Part shown: positions 25,320 to 37,200 of the stretch, piece by piece
How positions within the stretch are numbered: the stretch's first letter is position 1
Layout: every line of letters starts with the position of its first letter
Assembly (NCBI RefSeq): GCF_003473485.1
Contig: NC_053044.1
Span: forward strand, 57,266,091 to 57,330,090
Source: Medicago truncatula
Taxonomy: Eukaryota > Streptophyta > Magnoliopsida > Fabales > Fabaceae
Direction: 5' to 3'
DNA length: 64,000 nucleotides
Notes under the pieces: generated by a model
Databases searched by the model: none
Told to the model about the DNA's origin: nothing
The model's input: the letters and a program-made list of their open reading frames with translations, nothing else
Translations under genes and position numbers: made by a program

Positions 25320-27092
25320 TTTTGTTTTCTTTTCTCTCCCTTTTGAGAATGGGAGAGAGGTGGAGGAGGAGACACCAATTTGTAAAAATGTATGTTCAAT
25401 TCATCATCATATTACAGTATTATAATTATAATAATTATTTATATTTATAATAAAATATGAAATGAAATGAGTAGCAGAATAATGCGTTATGCGTTGTTGA
25501 AATTGAAATCTGTAATCTCTATCGGGAAGTGATTATTGATGTGATGTGTGAGTGGGTGAATAGAATAGAAGAGAAAAAGGAAAATACTATAAAAGGGAAC
25601 AGTGTGAATAATGGAAGTGGCTGGGTTCTGGTTTTTTCTTGCTTAGCATCATAGCTTCCATTGCCATTGTTTTGTTGTTTGGAAATGGAATTTCGATTCT
25701 TTCCTTGCCTTGCACGTGCCCACGTGAACTCTCGTGATATCTCTCTATCTGTTGTTTATTGTTTTACTTTAACAAACAAACGGGGTACGCTTTCGGTTCA
25801 TCGAAATTGGAGGTTTTTGTTTTATGCTGGCAACTAGTACAATGAGAAATGTTTTTTTTTTTTTTTATTTTATTTGTACAATCATTTTTTTTTTACGGTG
25901 GCATTTAGCATGGGAAGATAAAGTTTTTTCCCTTGATGGAAAAGTGATGTCTTCACCATTGATTTATTGATTATTTTATTCAATGGTTGGGATTTAAGAG
26001 AGGCTACCTGCAACTAACTTATTGGAACTGCATTGATAGATTCTTTTTCGGAAAAAAAAGACCCAACCTTATTGCAGAAACCAGCAGGTCTTCTCCCTCA
26101 CCCATAATTTTTAGTCAATGTTCAACACCACCACCACCACCGCTAATGGTGGGTCTTTTCTTCACTTGCTCTTACTCAAGTATCTCTTGAAGATGTCAAT
26201 ATTAATTTTGAAATTCTTTGTAGCATTTCTAATTTCAGTTGCATACCCATCATCTTCTAGACAACCACTCATTGTTTCTCTTACATCCCAATTCCTCAGC
26301 AAGTGTTTTTTACCAAATACAATTCCATGTTTTCTAGTTTTAGCTGTAACTTGTATGGGTCTTCTAAGATGTTTTTTAATTTTTATTATGTCATAGACTA
26401 AGATGAAAATTTGTTTAAAGAAAAAATTTGCAACCCAATTTCTACTTCAACCATAAATTTCGTATGAACTCAGTTATAAATGTTATCAAAGTGTAATTGC
26501 AAAAACGTGAAATAGGAAGATGATAGAAAGGAATCAGAATGAACGAACAAAGCAGTCACCACCAATGACTTTGAAAACTTAATCTTGAGAAGAAAATATT
26601 GTTTAAATTCAACTTATACCATTTTTTTTATACAACTTCTCCAGGAAATAATTTTGCAAGAGCAAATGAAAGAAAATTCTATTGTGAGAAGCTGGTGGAC
26701 GGTGGAGGTGATAGAGGATACTGACAGATAGTTGAGAGAGAGAGAGAGAAGTACTCATTGATTTTTATTTTTTTAATTGTTTTCAAATTGCTTTAAAATA
26801 AATATAATTGTTTTCACAACCGCCACGTGCCTGGAAAAAAGTCACTTTTCTATGGTGGGAAAAAATTTCATTGTCCCAGGTTAAATGCCACCATTTTTTA
26901 CCACTTTTAAACAATTTTTTCTCTCATATATTCTTATTCTCTCTCTTCTTTTTTCTCTCTCCATTGTTTTTTATCAATGATAAGAGAGAAAAAGGAGGTT
27001 GTCATCAAAGTTGTTAGCAAATGATTGTGCAAATATTATTGCAGTGTTATTTGAATAACCATTTTTGTTGACAACTTTTGGAACAACTTAAA
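25320..27092. other. intergenic DNA 5' of the O-fucosyltransferase
   Basis: Positions 25320-25400 should hold the 5' UTR and promoter (CT-rich on the coding strand). A CACGTG lies at about 25719 within CCCACGTGAAC and another CCACGTG at about 26822. Several open frames up to 92 codons at 25987-26396 and 26808-27017 show no family similarity. No repeat with clear borders was recognised. Confidence 0.4.
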
Positions 27093-27286
27093 TATACAAT
27101 GAAATATGAGTATTTTTTTTTCCCGTGAGCATAGCTCGGTTGGTAAGATAATGCATTATGATATGCAGGGATCGGAATTAGAACTCCGGACACCCCACTT
27201 ATTCACATTATAAGGTGAATTCTAGTCATTAGGCTACCTGACAAAAAAAAAAAATATACATATATATACAAAGAAATATGAGTATT
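27093..27286 (+). mobile_element. full-length tRNA-derived SINE with ~14-23-bp target duplication
   Basis: GAAATATGAGTATT is repeated at 27101-27114 and 27273-27286. With one mismatch the repeat extends left to ATATACAA. The body (about 27121-27263) has A-box ATAGCTCGGTTGG, B-box-like CGGAATTAGAACTCC, the legume tail CTAGTCATTAGGCTACCTGAC and a poly-A/AT tail. It is the same family as the truncated copy at 62789-62910. Confidence 0.85.
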
Positions 27287-27747
27287 GGCACAAATACCAA
27301 AGCAATAGAGAGAGAAGGTAAAAACAAAATGTGAATATGAGAGAGAAAATTGTCATAAAATGGTTGTTCAAATATCATTTCTTTATTTTTATTAACTTTT
27401 GTTAGTTGTAGTCCTTACAGTGTCATCAATTTTTCGATATTGACCTATATGTTTTTTTATTTGATTTAAATCTCTACTTTTTATAAAAATATTGTTGATC
27501 TGATGTTAAAAAAAAAAATTAACAGAGTGTCGCATGACTCAGTTACTTTGCACCACATCGCACACTAAAATTAATGGATTGTCGTGTGACTCAATGACAA
27601 CATCAACAAGTAACTCAAGAGAAGTTTGAGGGGGAAGAAAAAGACGGGGAGAGTCCCAAAACTACATGGAATGATCAGCATTGGCCCTATATTCAGCGAA
27701 TCAATCAACATGTGTGTTAGTTTCTCTTGGCGTATGAATAATAGTGA
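27287..27747. other. intergenic DNA
   Basis: Contains two ~45-bp related words around GTCG(C/T)(A/G)TGACTCA (27527-27541 and 27571-27586) and a GAGGGGGAAG purine run at 27629. These could be remnants of an older LTR element, but no border was found. Confidence 0.35.
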
Positions 27748-27796
27748 TGGACTGTAACGCCCTAGTCGATATATTTAATTATTTGATTTATGTGGA

Positions 27797-27835
<39 letters not shown>

Positions 27836-28375
27836 TTTTGGTGATTTATGTGGTGTGTTTATTTTATTATATGGTTTATTTTAATAATAATTGGATTAAG
27901 TGAGAAATAATAATTATTTAGGAGTTTGGGGAGTTATTTAATATTTAATAGAATTAAAGGGAGTTAAATGAAAATAAAGGGAGTTAAGTAAGAGGGAAGT
28001 TAGGAAAATAGATGTCAGAAGCTTTTTACGTGAAACTGTCAAGTTTGGAGAAAGGGAGAGAAAGCAAGTAGAACCCAGGAATCAAATTGTTGTGCATTTC
28101 TTTCTGCAATTCTAAGGTAAGTGTGAGGTTTACTTCAATAGTGTAGTTAGTAATTTATGAATTTGAATTTAACAGAGTTTTAGTGAGAATTGGGATTTTA
28201 GGATTTTATGATAAAATGTTGATTTTGGAGTTGGAATGATGAATTTGATGTTAGAATTAGGTTCTGGTTGCATAAAACACTTAATTATGTATCTGTAAAC
28301 TAATTTGGGGAGTGATTTGAAGAAAAATGGGATTTTGGGGAAAAACCAGTTTTCTGCCCGTACAGAAGTTCATCG

Positions 28376-29475
28376 CTCGCCTCGCGAGTAGCTGTGCTCG
28401 CCATGGCGAGTGAGCAACTTCATAGCTCGCCTCGCGAGCAGACCAACTCGCCATGGCGAGCAAGCCTGGACAAAACTTGATTTTTGAAAAGTTGTTATAA
28501 GATGTTTTGGGGATGGTTTAAGGTACCTAGATGATATTAATGATGACTGGAACAAGTTTTAGGTTAAAAAGATGAATAGGGAGCTTAGTATTGAGGTTTG
28601 AGTGAGAAAATGTCATTTTTCCCGAGAGCACCTATTTTTCAATCGTCTCGAGTTCGCCTTGAACTTGCCATGGTGTTTACACCGATTTTTGGTAATGTAA
28701 ACTCCATTATCCATCAATGGTTTTAGGACATAAATGTCGATCGATGATGACAAATGTATTTTTAAAGGGGATCGTTCAAGCATCGCGGTTTATGACATCA
28801 CTTCATGCATTCTTTAAGAACATTAATGTCAGAATTTCTTCCAACATCTCGTAATAAAAAGTTGTCTCATGACAACATGATAGAAAATTGCTCAAGTGAG
28901 CATGTTAAAAAGAAGAAGAAATAGAATAAAGATGAAAAGAAATGCAAAAGAAAAAGGAAAGTAAAACAAGAACATTGACATTAAATTGTAGGGAAATGTA
29001 AAGGGTGATTGGAATCCATCTTTGTTCGCCCCTGACCCCGTTTGCCAACGCGGCGTGGGTGTTGCAAAGCTTTTAGAAAATAGGATCCAACCCTTTCTTC
29101 TTATTACAAACTGATATATATAGACTTTGAAGAAAAAACTACCAATAACTTCCTATACTTAGAGCCCTACACTTGGCATAATCACAAGACATTAAAAAAT
29201 AACTTCAATAAACTTCAGGCTTGTTTGTCACCATGCGCTCCAATTGCAACTTCGAATTATTTATGTTTGTCTTTGGTCGAAATTGCGGTATATCGAAGTC
29301 TGTATGCTCTTGGTCGAAATCTCTTTGCACTTTGCAACATGTCGAAATAACTCATTTGCCTTGTCGAAAACATAATCGTGAGTTCGACCAAATATTTCAT
29401 TTTTGGTGTTAACACATGACGAGCAACCAGTTTTCTGAACTCGCCATAGCGAGCAGATGTGCTCGCGAGGCGAGC
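28376..29475. repeat. palindrome cluster of LTR A (CTCGCCATGGCGAG type)
   Basis: CTCGCCATGGCGAG, a perfect 14-bp palindrome, lies at 28397-28410 and 28447-28460. CTCGCCATAGCGAG lies at 29440-29453. The related words CTCGCCTCGCGAG (28376-28388, 28426-28438) and GCTCGCGAGGCGAGC (29461-29475) alternate with it. A further copy was split by insertion of LTR B. CCAGTTTTCTG precedes the cluster at about 28346 and again at about 29427. Confidence 0.85.
28669..29419. mobile_element. solo LTR B nested in a palindrome of LTR A
   Basis: Element 28674-29414 (741 bp) starts TGTTTACACC and ends GGTGTTAACA, with an inverted TGTT(T/A)ACACC terminus. Flanks CATGG (28669-28673) and CATGA (29415-29419) agree in four of five bases. 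Removing it restores TTGCCATGGCGAGCAA, the palindrome word of LTR A, which dates it after LTR A. No coding domain is inside. Confidence 0.75.
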
Positions 29476-30529
29476 TGCACAGTTCCTGAGTGTTGAATTT
29501 TGTGCATGAATGGTAGAGATTTAATGTTGTTGTGTTGAGCATAGTTTCATGTAATTATGCATTATTCTGGATGATTGAATTGCTGAATTGTTGAATGTTA
29601 CTGATGGTTGTGATGTATGATTTGTTATTTAAACATACATGTTGTAGAAGTGGAGTCATATGGAGTTTGTATGCATGGTCAAGTTGTATGTAGATATACA
29701 CAAGTAGGTCCATTGCATATGCATAAAACAGCGGAGAGGACTCATGTCCTGGAGCACTAGTTGCTCAACAGCGGTGAGGGCTTCGGTCCTGATGAATGCT
29801 TTAACCATTCAAAAGCGGTGAGGGCTTCGGTCCTGTTTGGTACCACATGCATAATTGCATCTATTGAGGAGTCTAAGGTGTTGTCTTAGCAGTGTTGTCA
29901 TGTCATTTGCATGAGCCTTAGTGTTGCTTGATGATGATGATGTTGTTGATGAATATGTACATTTATATACATACTTGATGGGTGGATTCCGATGATGTTG
30001 TTGTTGCTTGCGAATTAATTATTTATATTTACAAGATGATGTATTTGATGTTATAGGGTGTTAGATTTCATTGATGATTTTTAATATCTATATTTTATTG
30101 TTGTGAATCTCACCCCTTCTGCTTGAAAATGTTGTCCTTCCTATGGGTAACTTGCAGATGATCCTGAGTAGTTGGTGGTGGCTCAATGTCGTGTCTAGGG
30201 CTCTGATACATTCGGGATGGGTTTTAACTGTTGTATTTCATTCCTTATGTATCTCATTTTGGAACTTGTTGTTATGGCCCTATGATGGTTGAAATTGTTG
30301 TTAGGCTTTATGTCAGGATGTTGTTTTGGAGGATTTAACTGTGGTTGATGTTTGTTGAATACATTCCGCTGCTGTTTAAATGATGTTTTTATTGGTGTTC
30401 AATAAATGGATTTTTATATTCTATTTAATAAATTTTGAAACGTAGTGTAGCATGCCCGTTTGGGTTGAACTCTGATGTTTAATTAATTGTTATTTAATTA
30501 CTTTCGGGTAACGGGGTGTTACATGGACC

Positions 30530-31430
30530 ATGTAGGCACATCAACTTATGAATCTTCGATATGACATAGGCGTATGGATAGAAGTGATTAGAATCACCCA
30601 AATCAAGTCCAAGAGCGATTCAAAATGAAATTCAAGAATCACTTGATTGCATTATTTTTAATTTCCAGGCTAAAGCCAAACCATGCGAAATAACCAATAA
30701 TTCAACAACCATACATGTAGTCATTCCACATAGGCAAGAGAACTTGTTATTATCCATTTTTCAATGGAGTTTCTCAATAAGCCTCCAAACTTCACTCTCC
30801 CTATATTGTCATCCATGTCAATTTTAATCACGCTAGTGGTAGCAGGATACCACATGGTACTGCTAACAATAGAGATAGACGAGTAGACACTAGGAGTCTT
30901 CGCATTGAGTGTGTGCAAATGAAAAATGTGATTTATTAAGCCAACTTGATGTCTTTACTTGATGAAAAAACTCGTTATTTTTGTTGTGCCATATCCCCCA
31001 CCAGGTAACAACAAATGGACAACCATTAATATTGGAAGAAAATAGTTTGAACCATGAGGTACATTCGGCCATGAGAAAAATCAGGAGAACTATGAAACCT
31101 AGATGTTAACCAATTGACACCAGAATCAGGATAACCTTAAAGAGTGTGAATGGTTGACTCCATATGAACGTTGCATCAAGGACATGACGAGTCGCTAGTT
31201 AAAGGTATTGGTAGGGAGAAATATATGAGCAACTAGCCAGCAAAAGTGCATAAGGTTTTCAGGAATTCGAAAATTCCAAATCAAAGTTAAACTCTCGTTG
31301 GTACCTCTAATCGAGACTGTGAGCAGAGACCCACCATTGGTAACCTTGTCTAGCTAAATACAAGTTGTTGGAAGAAAAGTCGCATATCATAACATCCTAT
31401 ATAGGCATGGTTCAATGAAAACATTGTTGA
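30530..31430 (-). pseudogene. LINE ORF2 relic (zf-RVT linker and RNase H-like end)
   Basis: Minus-strand pieces read WFKLFSSNINGCPFVVTWWG followed by IWHNKNNEFFH (about 31045-30960), IDMDDNIGRVKFGGLLRNS (about 30840-30780), and farther on ECN...LLDLI near 30620. This is the order seen at the C terminus of plant non-LTR retrotransposons, with (D)G...AGFGG(L/I)(I/L)R in the RNase H fold. Stops and shifts are frequent. Borders were not found. Confidence 0.6.
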
Positions 31431-31789
31431 TGCATATTTGAATGGACAAAGGAAATTGCATATACATGTTATCAAAAGAAAAAACCAATATCTATTAACA
31501 TAAAAATCTTGAAGTTAAAATTGAGTATCACTGATGTGCACGTAAGGAACCAAATTACAAAGGTACTCTTCCATCAACCATTCATCATGGGCGACTTTAG
31601 CATAGGTCTAGGGTGCAACGACCTGGGGACCAGGTCTGTAGGCCACAAATTTTGTTATAGGGGTGTGTACATAGCAAAATTTGTTTTTATAGGGAGCTTA
31701 TATAGCAAATCTCACTTGGGGGTCCAAACATGAACTAAGTTTTCGATCCTATTTATATTTTTGCTATATACCCCCCTAACAAGTGTTTT

Positions 31790-32450
31790 CAACTCTCGAT
31801 CTCACTATCAATTGATCCATGTGGAATATTCAGATTATGAAAATGAAAACGAGAAGATTGATGATAAGTTGAGTGTTCCTAATGATGTGTCAAATATAAC
31901 TAATATTTAAAATCTTGGCGGTGATTATAAAAAAAAAAACAAGAAATTTTTCATTTTGATAATTATGATCCAAGAAATTGAGAGAATATTGATACGAATC
32001 AAAGGATATTCTAATTGAAAGAGGTTTACTAGGTAAATGAATCTCAATTTTTCCAAGGGCTAATATCTTAGACATCTCTCATACACGAATTATTAAGAAA
32101 ATTAAGCAATTGTGAGATTGGTGATCGAAAATGGTTAGTTTATTACAAATATGTGGACAAAGTAAATTGTTTTTGTTGCAAATTGTTTAAATACTCTTCT
32201 TTTTCGTCTTTAACTTAAGTTTGCTATCAAGTAATGACATGAATAATTTGAAGCATATTAATCAAAGACTCACACAACATGAAAATAGTGTCGAACATAT
32301 GACAAGTATAAATACTTGAAATGAATTCAGTACAAAATTTAATAAAAAATCATACAATTAATAAACACTTGCAACAAGAAATTACAAAAGAGAAAAAACG
32401 TTGATAGTTTGAAGACTTAAATTAAGAGTTTATATGTAATTTGTATATTT
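31790..32450 (+). pseudogene. hAT-type transposase relic with TTF zinc-finger core (DUF4371 family)
   Basis: Positions 32125-32196 read [20 protein letters not shown], then LFK, the hallmark of TTF-type zinc-finger transposases (RKWL.Y.......CF.C.LF). Upstream, about 31965-32030, reads DPRN*ENIDTNQR and then LIERGL, where the stop replaces the usual Trp. Downstream are HINQRLTQHENSVEHMTS-like and LQQEITKEKK-like pieces. At least four stops or shifts make it nonfunctional. Confidence 0.72.
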
Positions 32451-32569
32451 ATAACTATTTTTTAGGGATTAATTTTTAATTTTTTTATTATGGAATCGCC
32501 ATTTGAAGAAAAAAAAAACAAAGTTTATGTGATCTTAAAAATTAAAAATAATCATAGCATAATCAATAC

Positions 32570-32868
32570 TCCCTCCGTCCTCAATTAACTGAGTCATTTG
32601 TTTATTTCATAGATATTAAGAAAAATGTATAAATGAAGGAGTGAAAAAAATGATTTTAAGTGCTTTTGTTAAATATTTGTGCATTTTCCACTATCATAAA
32701 TGTAAAGTGAAATATATTGAATTGAGAGTGATGAAAGTAAAATTAATTAGAATTATAAAATAAAATAAAAAGTAAATAACATTGTATTGAAAAATTAAAA
32801 GACTTAGTTAATTTGAGATTTTTTTTTTTAAATGTGTCCGTTATTATGGAACGGTGCAAGTAGTATTA
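32570..32868. mobile_element. degenerate Stowaway-like MITE
   Basis: The left end TACTCCCTCCGTCCTCAATT (32570-32589) is the standard Tc1/mariner MITE terminus with its TA. The right end reads GGAACGGTGCAAGTAGTAT (about 32850-32868), a decayed complement of it. About 300 bp, AT-rich, no coding. Confidence 0.65.
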
Positions 32869-32884
32869 TCAATCTACCTCCTAT

Positions 32885-33852
32885 AATTATGTGTTCCCAA
32901 ATACTTTTTTTTTTTTTTGAAGAAACTAAAATGAAATATATTAACACACCTGAGGCCTTCCTAGCACAAGGTTTGTGCAAAGGAATAAAAACCTCAAAAG
33001 AAGAACAAAGTAAGAATGTTACAAAACACCAGATGCAAGCACCACAAAACAAAACAAAACAACACCAAGCTGCCTTTAGCCTATGCCTAGTAAAGTAAAC
33101 GGACCAAGCCACCACCCATGATAATTAAAGGGAAGAGTTACAAACTTCACCTTTAACCACTTGAAAGTCAACAACTTAATTTTGTCCACCACCTGTATAA
33201 CAGAACTAACCTTTGCAATAAAAATCCTATTATTTCTTTCCTTCCAAATCTTCCACATTGTTGCAAACCAAATCACCTGGAGGATAGATTGCTTGGATTT
33301 AGAGACACCACCTAAAAGATTGAAATGAATAAAGTGCCCTTGAACATCATTAGGCATAACCGTAACAACGCCTAGCCAATTAACAATTACATTTCAAACC
33401 GAACCAGAAAAAATACAATGAAGAAATAAATGATTGGATGTTTCATGAAAACCACAATCAGCAACACAAAATTGAGCTTCAACATCTAAAACTTGACGCC
33501 TATGAAGATTAACCTTCGTAGGCAACCGATCACGAAACAAACGCCACACAAAAAGCACCACCTTCAACGAAACGTCCTTATGCCAAAAAGAAGGCATTTT
33601 TGTCACCTGGTCTAACGGAGCCTGAGCTAGAATCATTTTGCATGCACTCTGAACTGTGTAAGAAGAAGAAGAATCAGCCTTCCAATGCCACCTGTCCTTC
33701 TGCTGAGCCTGTAAAGAAACATTGTGAAGTAAAAGCCTAAGCTCCACCACCGACTCCTCCTCCCACGCGAACAACCGACGCCTCCACCTCCACGCCTCAC
33801 CATCCTCATCCCATCCTAAAGCTCCCAAGTACTATTATGTTCCCAAGTTCTT
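32885..33852 (-). mobile_element. 5'-truncated L1-type LINE with zf-RVT domain
   Basis: Minus-strand frame from about 33828 to 33076 encodes the reverse-transcriptase zinc-binding region: WKADSSSSYTVQSACKMI, SLKVVLFVWRLFRDRLPTK, LHRRQVL, C..CGFHETSNHLFLHC, then ATMWKIWKERNNRIF. One TGA at 33396-33394 replaces the expected Trp after FSGSV; the frame is otherwise open. A poly-A tail (poly-T on the plus strand) is at 32908-32921. Imperfect direct repeats ATTATGTGTTCCCAA and ATTATGTTCCCAA flank it (about 32887-32901 and 33834-33846). Confidence 0.85.
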
Positions 33853-34259
33853 TTAAACAAATAATTTAGTTTATTTAGATATAACTATATAAAAGGGATT
33901 ATTTGTTGCAAAATCAGTTCAATCTTTTAAATCATATTTTCTCTCTCCTGTAAAAAAAAATATTTTTTGAAAAGATGCCCGTAATAACTTCTCATTTAAA
34001 ACTGTTTTTAAATTTTTTTAAATTATAATTTTTTTAAAAATTTGTAATAAATGGATGCAAAACTCTTAGATTATTTGTTTTAAAAAAACTATAACAATCG
34101 GGCTCGAAGTGCGGGTTATTTAACCGTACGTGGAAATCACGTGTGTAGCTCATCCCTGTCCGTCTGTGTGTCTGTCTTTGAAGTGGGAAGTAAAAGAAGG
34201 CCGCACAAAGCATAGTTCACTGTAACACAGCATCGAATTCATCGTACATAGTTACAGTG
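33853..34259. other. upstream region of the DUF760 gene
   Basis: AT-rich, with a CACGTG at about 34139-34144 (context ATCACGTGTG), roughly 120 bp before the start codon. This G-box is the only recognisable promoter motif. Confidence 0.4.
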
Positions 34260-37200
34260 ATGATGTATTTGTTGACTGCGAAACCCTCACTCAGACCTCA
34301 ATTCATACTATCATCTTCTCTTTCCTCTTCTTCTTCAACTTCTACTTCTCGATTCTCTTTCCGAACTCGTTCACCTTCATCAATTGCTTTTTCCAGAAAT
34401 TCAAACCATAAAGGAGCACTTTCTTTCAGAATTCAAGCATCCAAAAATGATGCGGGTGAATCCAAATCCCCTAACGGCACTCTGGTACTTTTCCTTTTTG
34501 AATGTCTGTTATATACTATTAATTAATTGTTATCATTTCTTTAACTAGCATATAAAAATCAACACGTTACTTGTCAACGTAATTCCCGTGGAATAGGGCA
34601 AGTGTAGGATTGGATATAGCACTCTAAAGAATGAATGAATAAATTGTTCAAGTAGAAATGTGTATATATTTTTGTTTATCTATCTGATTGTGTTCCTGAT
34701 TAGTGATTAATTATACTTTTTAAAATCGCCAGTCAAAGAGCAGGAGAGAAATCTTACTGGAATATGTCAAGACCGTGCAGCCCGAATTTATGGAATTGTT
34801 TGTAAAAAGAGCACCTCCACCGGTAATGTGTTGTCTTGTTATGAACAGACACTGTTAATTGATCGATTTCCATGGTTAGTGTTAGTGAATGTGATTTCTT
34901 TCGGTGATTAGGTTGTGGATGCTATGCGACAGACAGTGACAAATATGATTGGAACACTGCCCCCTCAATTTTTTTCTATAACAATTGCCACGGTAAGATT
35001 ATGAGTTTTTTCCCTCTCTTTTCAACTAGCTTTTACCTTCATTTTATGATAATGATAAGCAGTTTCTACATGCTGGTTATGTCTGGGTGTAATAGTGGAT
35101 AGCAGGATAGCTAATCTCTTGGTTGCTTTGATGAAATTATATTATTTCAGTTATTTCCCAACTTTCTCTGCGGTTAGTCTCAGTTTTCGAGCCTTTTGTA
35201 TGCTCTACCCCATAAGGTACTTGTTTAATTTTATCAACAACCATTATTGATATCGTTGACTGAGAGAAAACAATAAAACTGTACCAAAAAGGATGCGGGC
35301 ATAGTGTGTCAGTAGCAAAAGTGCTCAGATTGGCCTGGGAACACTGGCGTTCAAACCACCAAGAACCGACCATTGTGCCAGAAAGACCGCCAAGAACTGA
35401 TATAAGTTCATTCCTATTTACATGATATGATATGATATTCCCATATACAGCAATCCTAAATAATGAATACAAATATCATAATATAATTTTAACAGACTAA
35501 TGACTTTTTTGCTTGTGGACGAGTGATAGTTTTAGCACTAGGTGGTCCAATTGCTAAAGCAACATTATGCCATCTAGCTGGGTTGATTCACAGTTCTTCC
35601 TTTTTGCTTTATACTTTCTCCCCATGCTTCTTATTTCAGTGTGAACCATTTTTTTTTATTCAGGTAGCCGAGAACCTTGCCCAGCTTATGTACAGTGTCA
35701 TGATGACTGGATACATGTTTAGAAATGCACAATACCGTTTGGAACTGCAAGAAAGTTTGGAACAAGTTGCCCTTCCGGATGTGCAAGATAAAAAGGTACA
35801 TCATTTCTCTTCCTTGTCTTTTTGGGATTATGTGGTTCAGAAGTTATTGAAGTGTTTGGATAACTCTAAGGGTGTGTAGCTAATTTCCTTTGTGTGTCGT
35901 GGACTAGCAGAAAATAAATAATATTTTTGTTGGGTATATTAGTTTCAGGCTTAAGAATGAAGAGTTTTATGTCTTGTGAATTTGGTATTAAGGAGATTGA
36001 GGAGTTAAATCGTCAAGTGAATGGCTGTGACATTTTCTTTTGGAGAATAACTTCATGATTTGTGACACCAAGTGAATGCTTTAGTCTGTAGATTCTTTAA
36101 TATATAATCTTACAATATTGTAGGATATTCCAGACTATGCACCTGGGACACAAAAGAATGTTTCAGGTGAAGTCATTAGGTGGAACAACATTTCTGGACC
36201 TGAGAGAATGGATGCTAAAAAGTACATTGAAATACTTGAAGCGGAGATTGAGGAGTTAAATCGTCAAGTTGGAAGACAGTCTAGCAATGCACAAAATGAA
36301 CTGTTGGAATACCTGAAATCTCTTGAGCCTCGGAATTTGAAGGTTGATTTCTACTTTTCTTTGTTGTTGTAAACTACGTACTTGCCTTCATCCAGCTAAT
36401 GTGGACTGTCTGCTAAACATAGACCTCTCTATGCTGATCTGTACTGTAGCTTTATTTGTGATCAATTTTGAAAATATGGGCTAATGCAAAAGTTATTATC
36501 TAACGAGTATTTATTTTTTCAATCGTAAAACTTGAACCAAATATCTAGAATTACATTTCTGTTCAGCACCAGGTAGGTTTTGTATGGTGTTACTTTACAT
36601 CACATTTGAATCATTAAACTTAATTAATTCAAATTTTCCTCCCATTCTCTGCGCTTAAAATTTAAGAACATTGTTTGTTGGAATATGACAATTTTGTGCC
36701 ATAGTAACCTTTCCTTTTTTCATGTAGGATTTAACTAGTAGTGCCGGAGAGGATGTTGTGCTTGCGATGAATACATTTATAAAGCGCCTACTGGCTGTTG
36801 CAGATCCTACTCAAATGAAGGTTTGCCTCAATATCTCTAATTGCCTTCTGTTTTTCTCCCATGTCCCGTTCTTAAGGAGACTTCATTCCGCCTTGTCCTT
36901 GTAGTCTGTCAAATTCGACTTTTTCAAATTTGCTCTGCTCACCATTATTATTTGGGTTAACATTGAATTTAATGTTGGAATTGTATTATTTTTAGGTGGT
37001 GTGTGTTTTATACCATTATTATTTGGGTTAGCATTGAATTTAATGTTGGAATTGTATTATTTTTAGGTTGTGTGTGTTTTATGTGTTTATCATGGAGGAT
37101 AGAACTCTTATGTTACCTGATTGGAAAGTACATGAAAGGCTATTGAAAAACAATAGGTGAATGCTTTATTGCGTTATTCCTCAGCCCAAGGCTGGTTTTT

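Larger units (their letters stand above)
27748..30528. mobile_element. solo LTR A (TG...CA) with perfect 5-bp target duplication
   Basis: Element 27753-30523 starts TGTAACGCCC, ends GGGTGTTACA, and is flanked by TGGAC on both sides (27748-27752, 30524-30528). Its net length is about 2.0 kb after subtracting the nested LTR B. It holds an (AT)n run at about 27800-27832, palindromes at 28376-29475, and three near-repeats of CGGTGAGGGCTTCGGTCCTG (about 29730-29840). TG/CA ends, a 5-bp duplication and absence of internal genes indicate a solo LTR left by recombination. Family (Ogre/Tat-like gypsy) is a guess from the size. Confidence 0.8.

Noticed and set aside
25987..26396. Open frames of 67 and 92 codons
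   Set aside because: Low-complexity, overlapping frames with no similarity to known families.
27753..30523. Reading LTR A as a DNA transposon with TGTAACGCCC/GGGTGTTACA inverted ends
   Set aside because: A 5-bp duplication with TG...CA ends and LTR-style tandem words fits a solo LTR better. No transposase or long terminal inverted repeat is present.
34257..34259. GTG as start of the DUF760 gene
   Set aside because: Nuclear plant genes start at ATG; the next codon, 34260, is ATG.
35137..35472. 111-codon minus-strand open frame
   Set aside because: Lies wholly in intron 3 of the DUF760 gene, antisense, with no recognisable domain.
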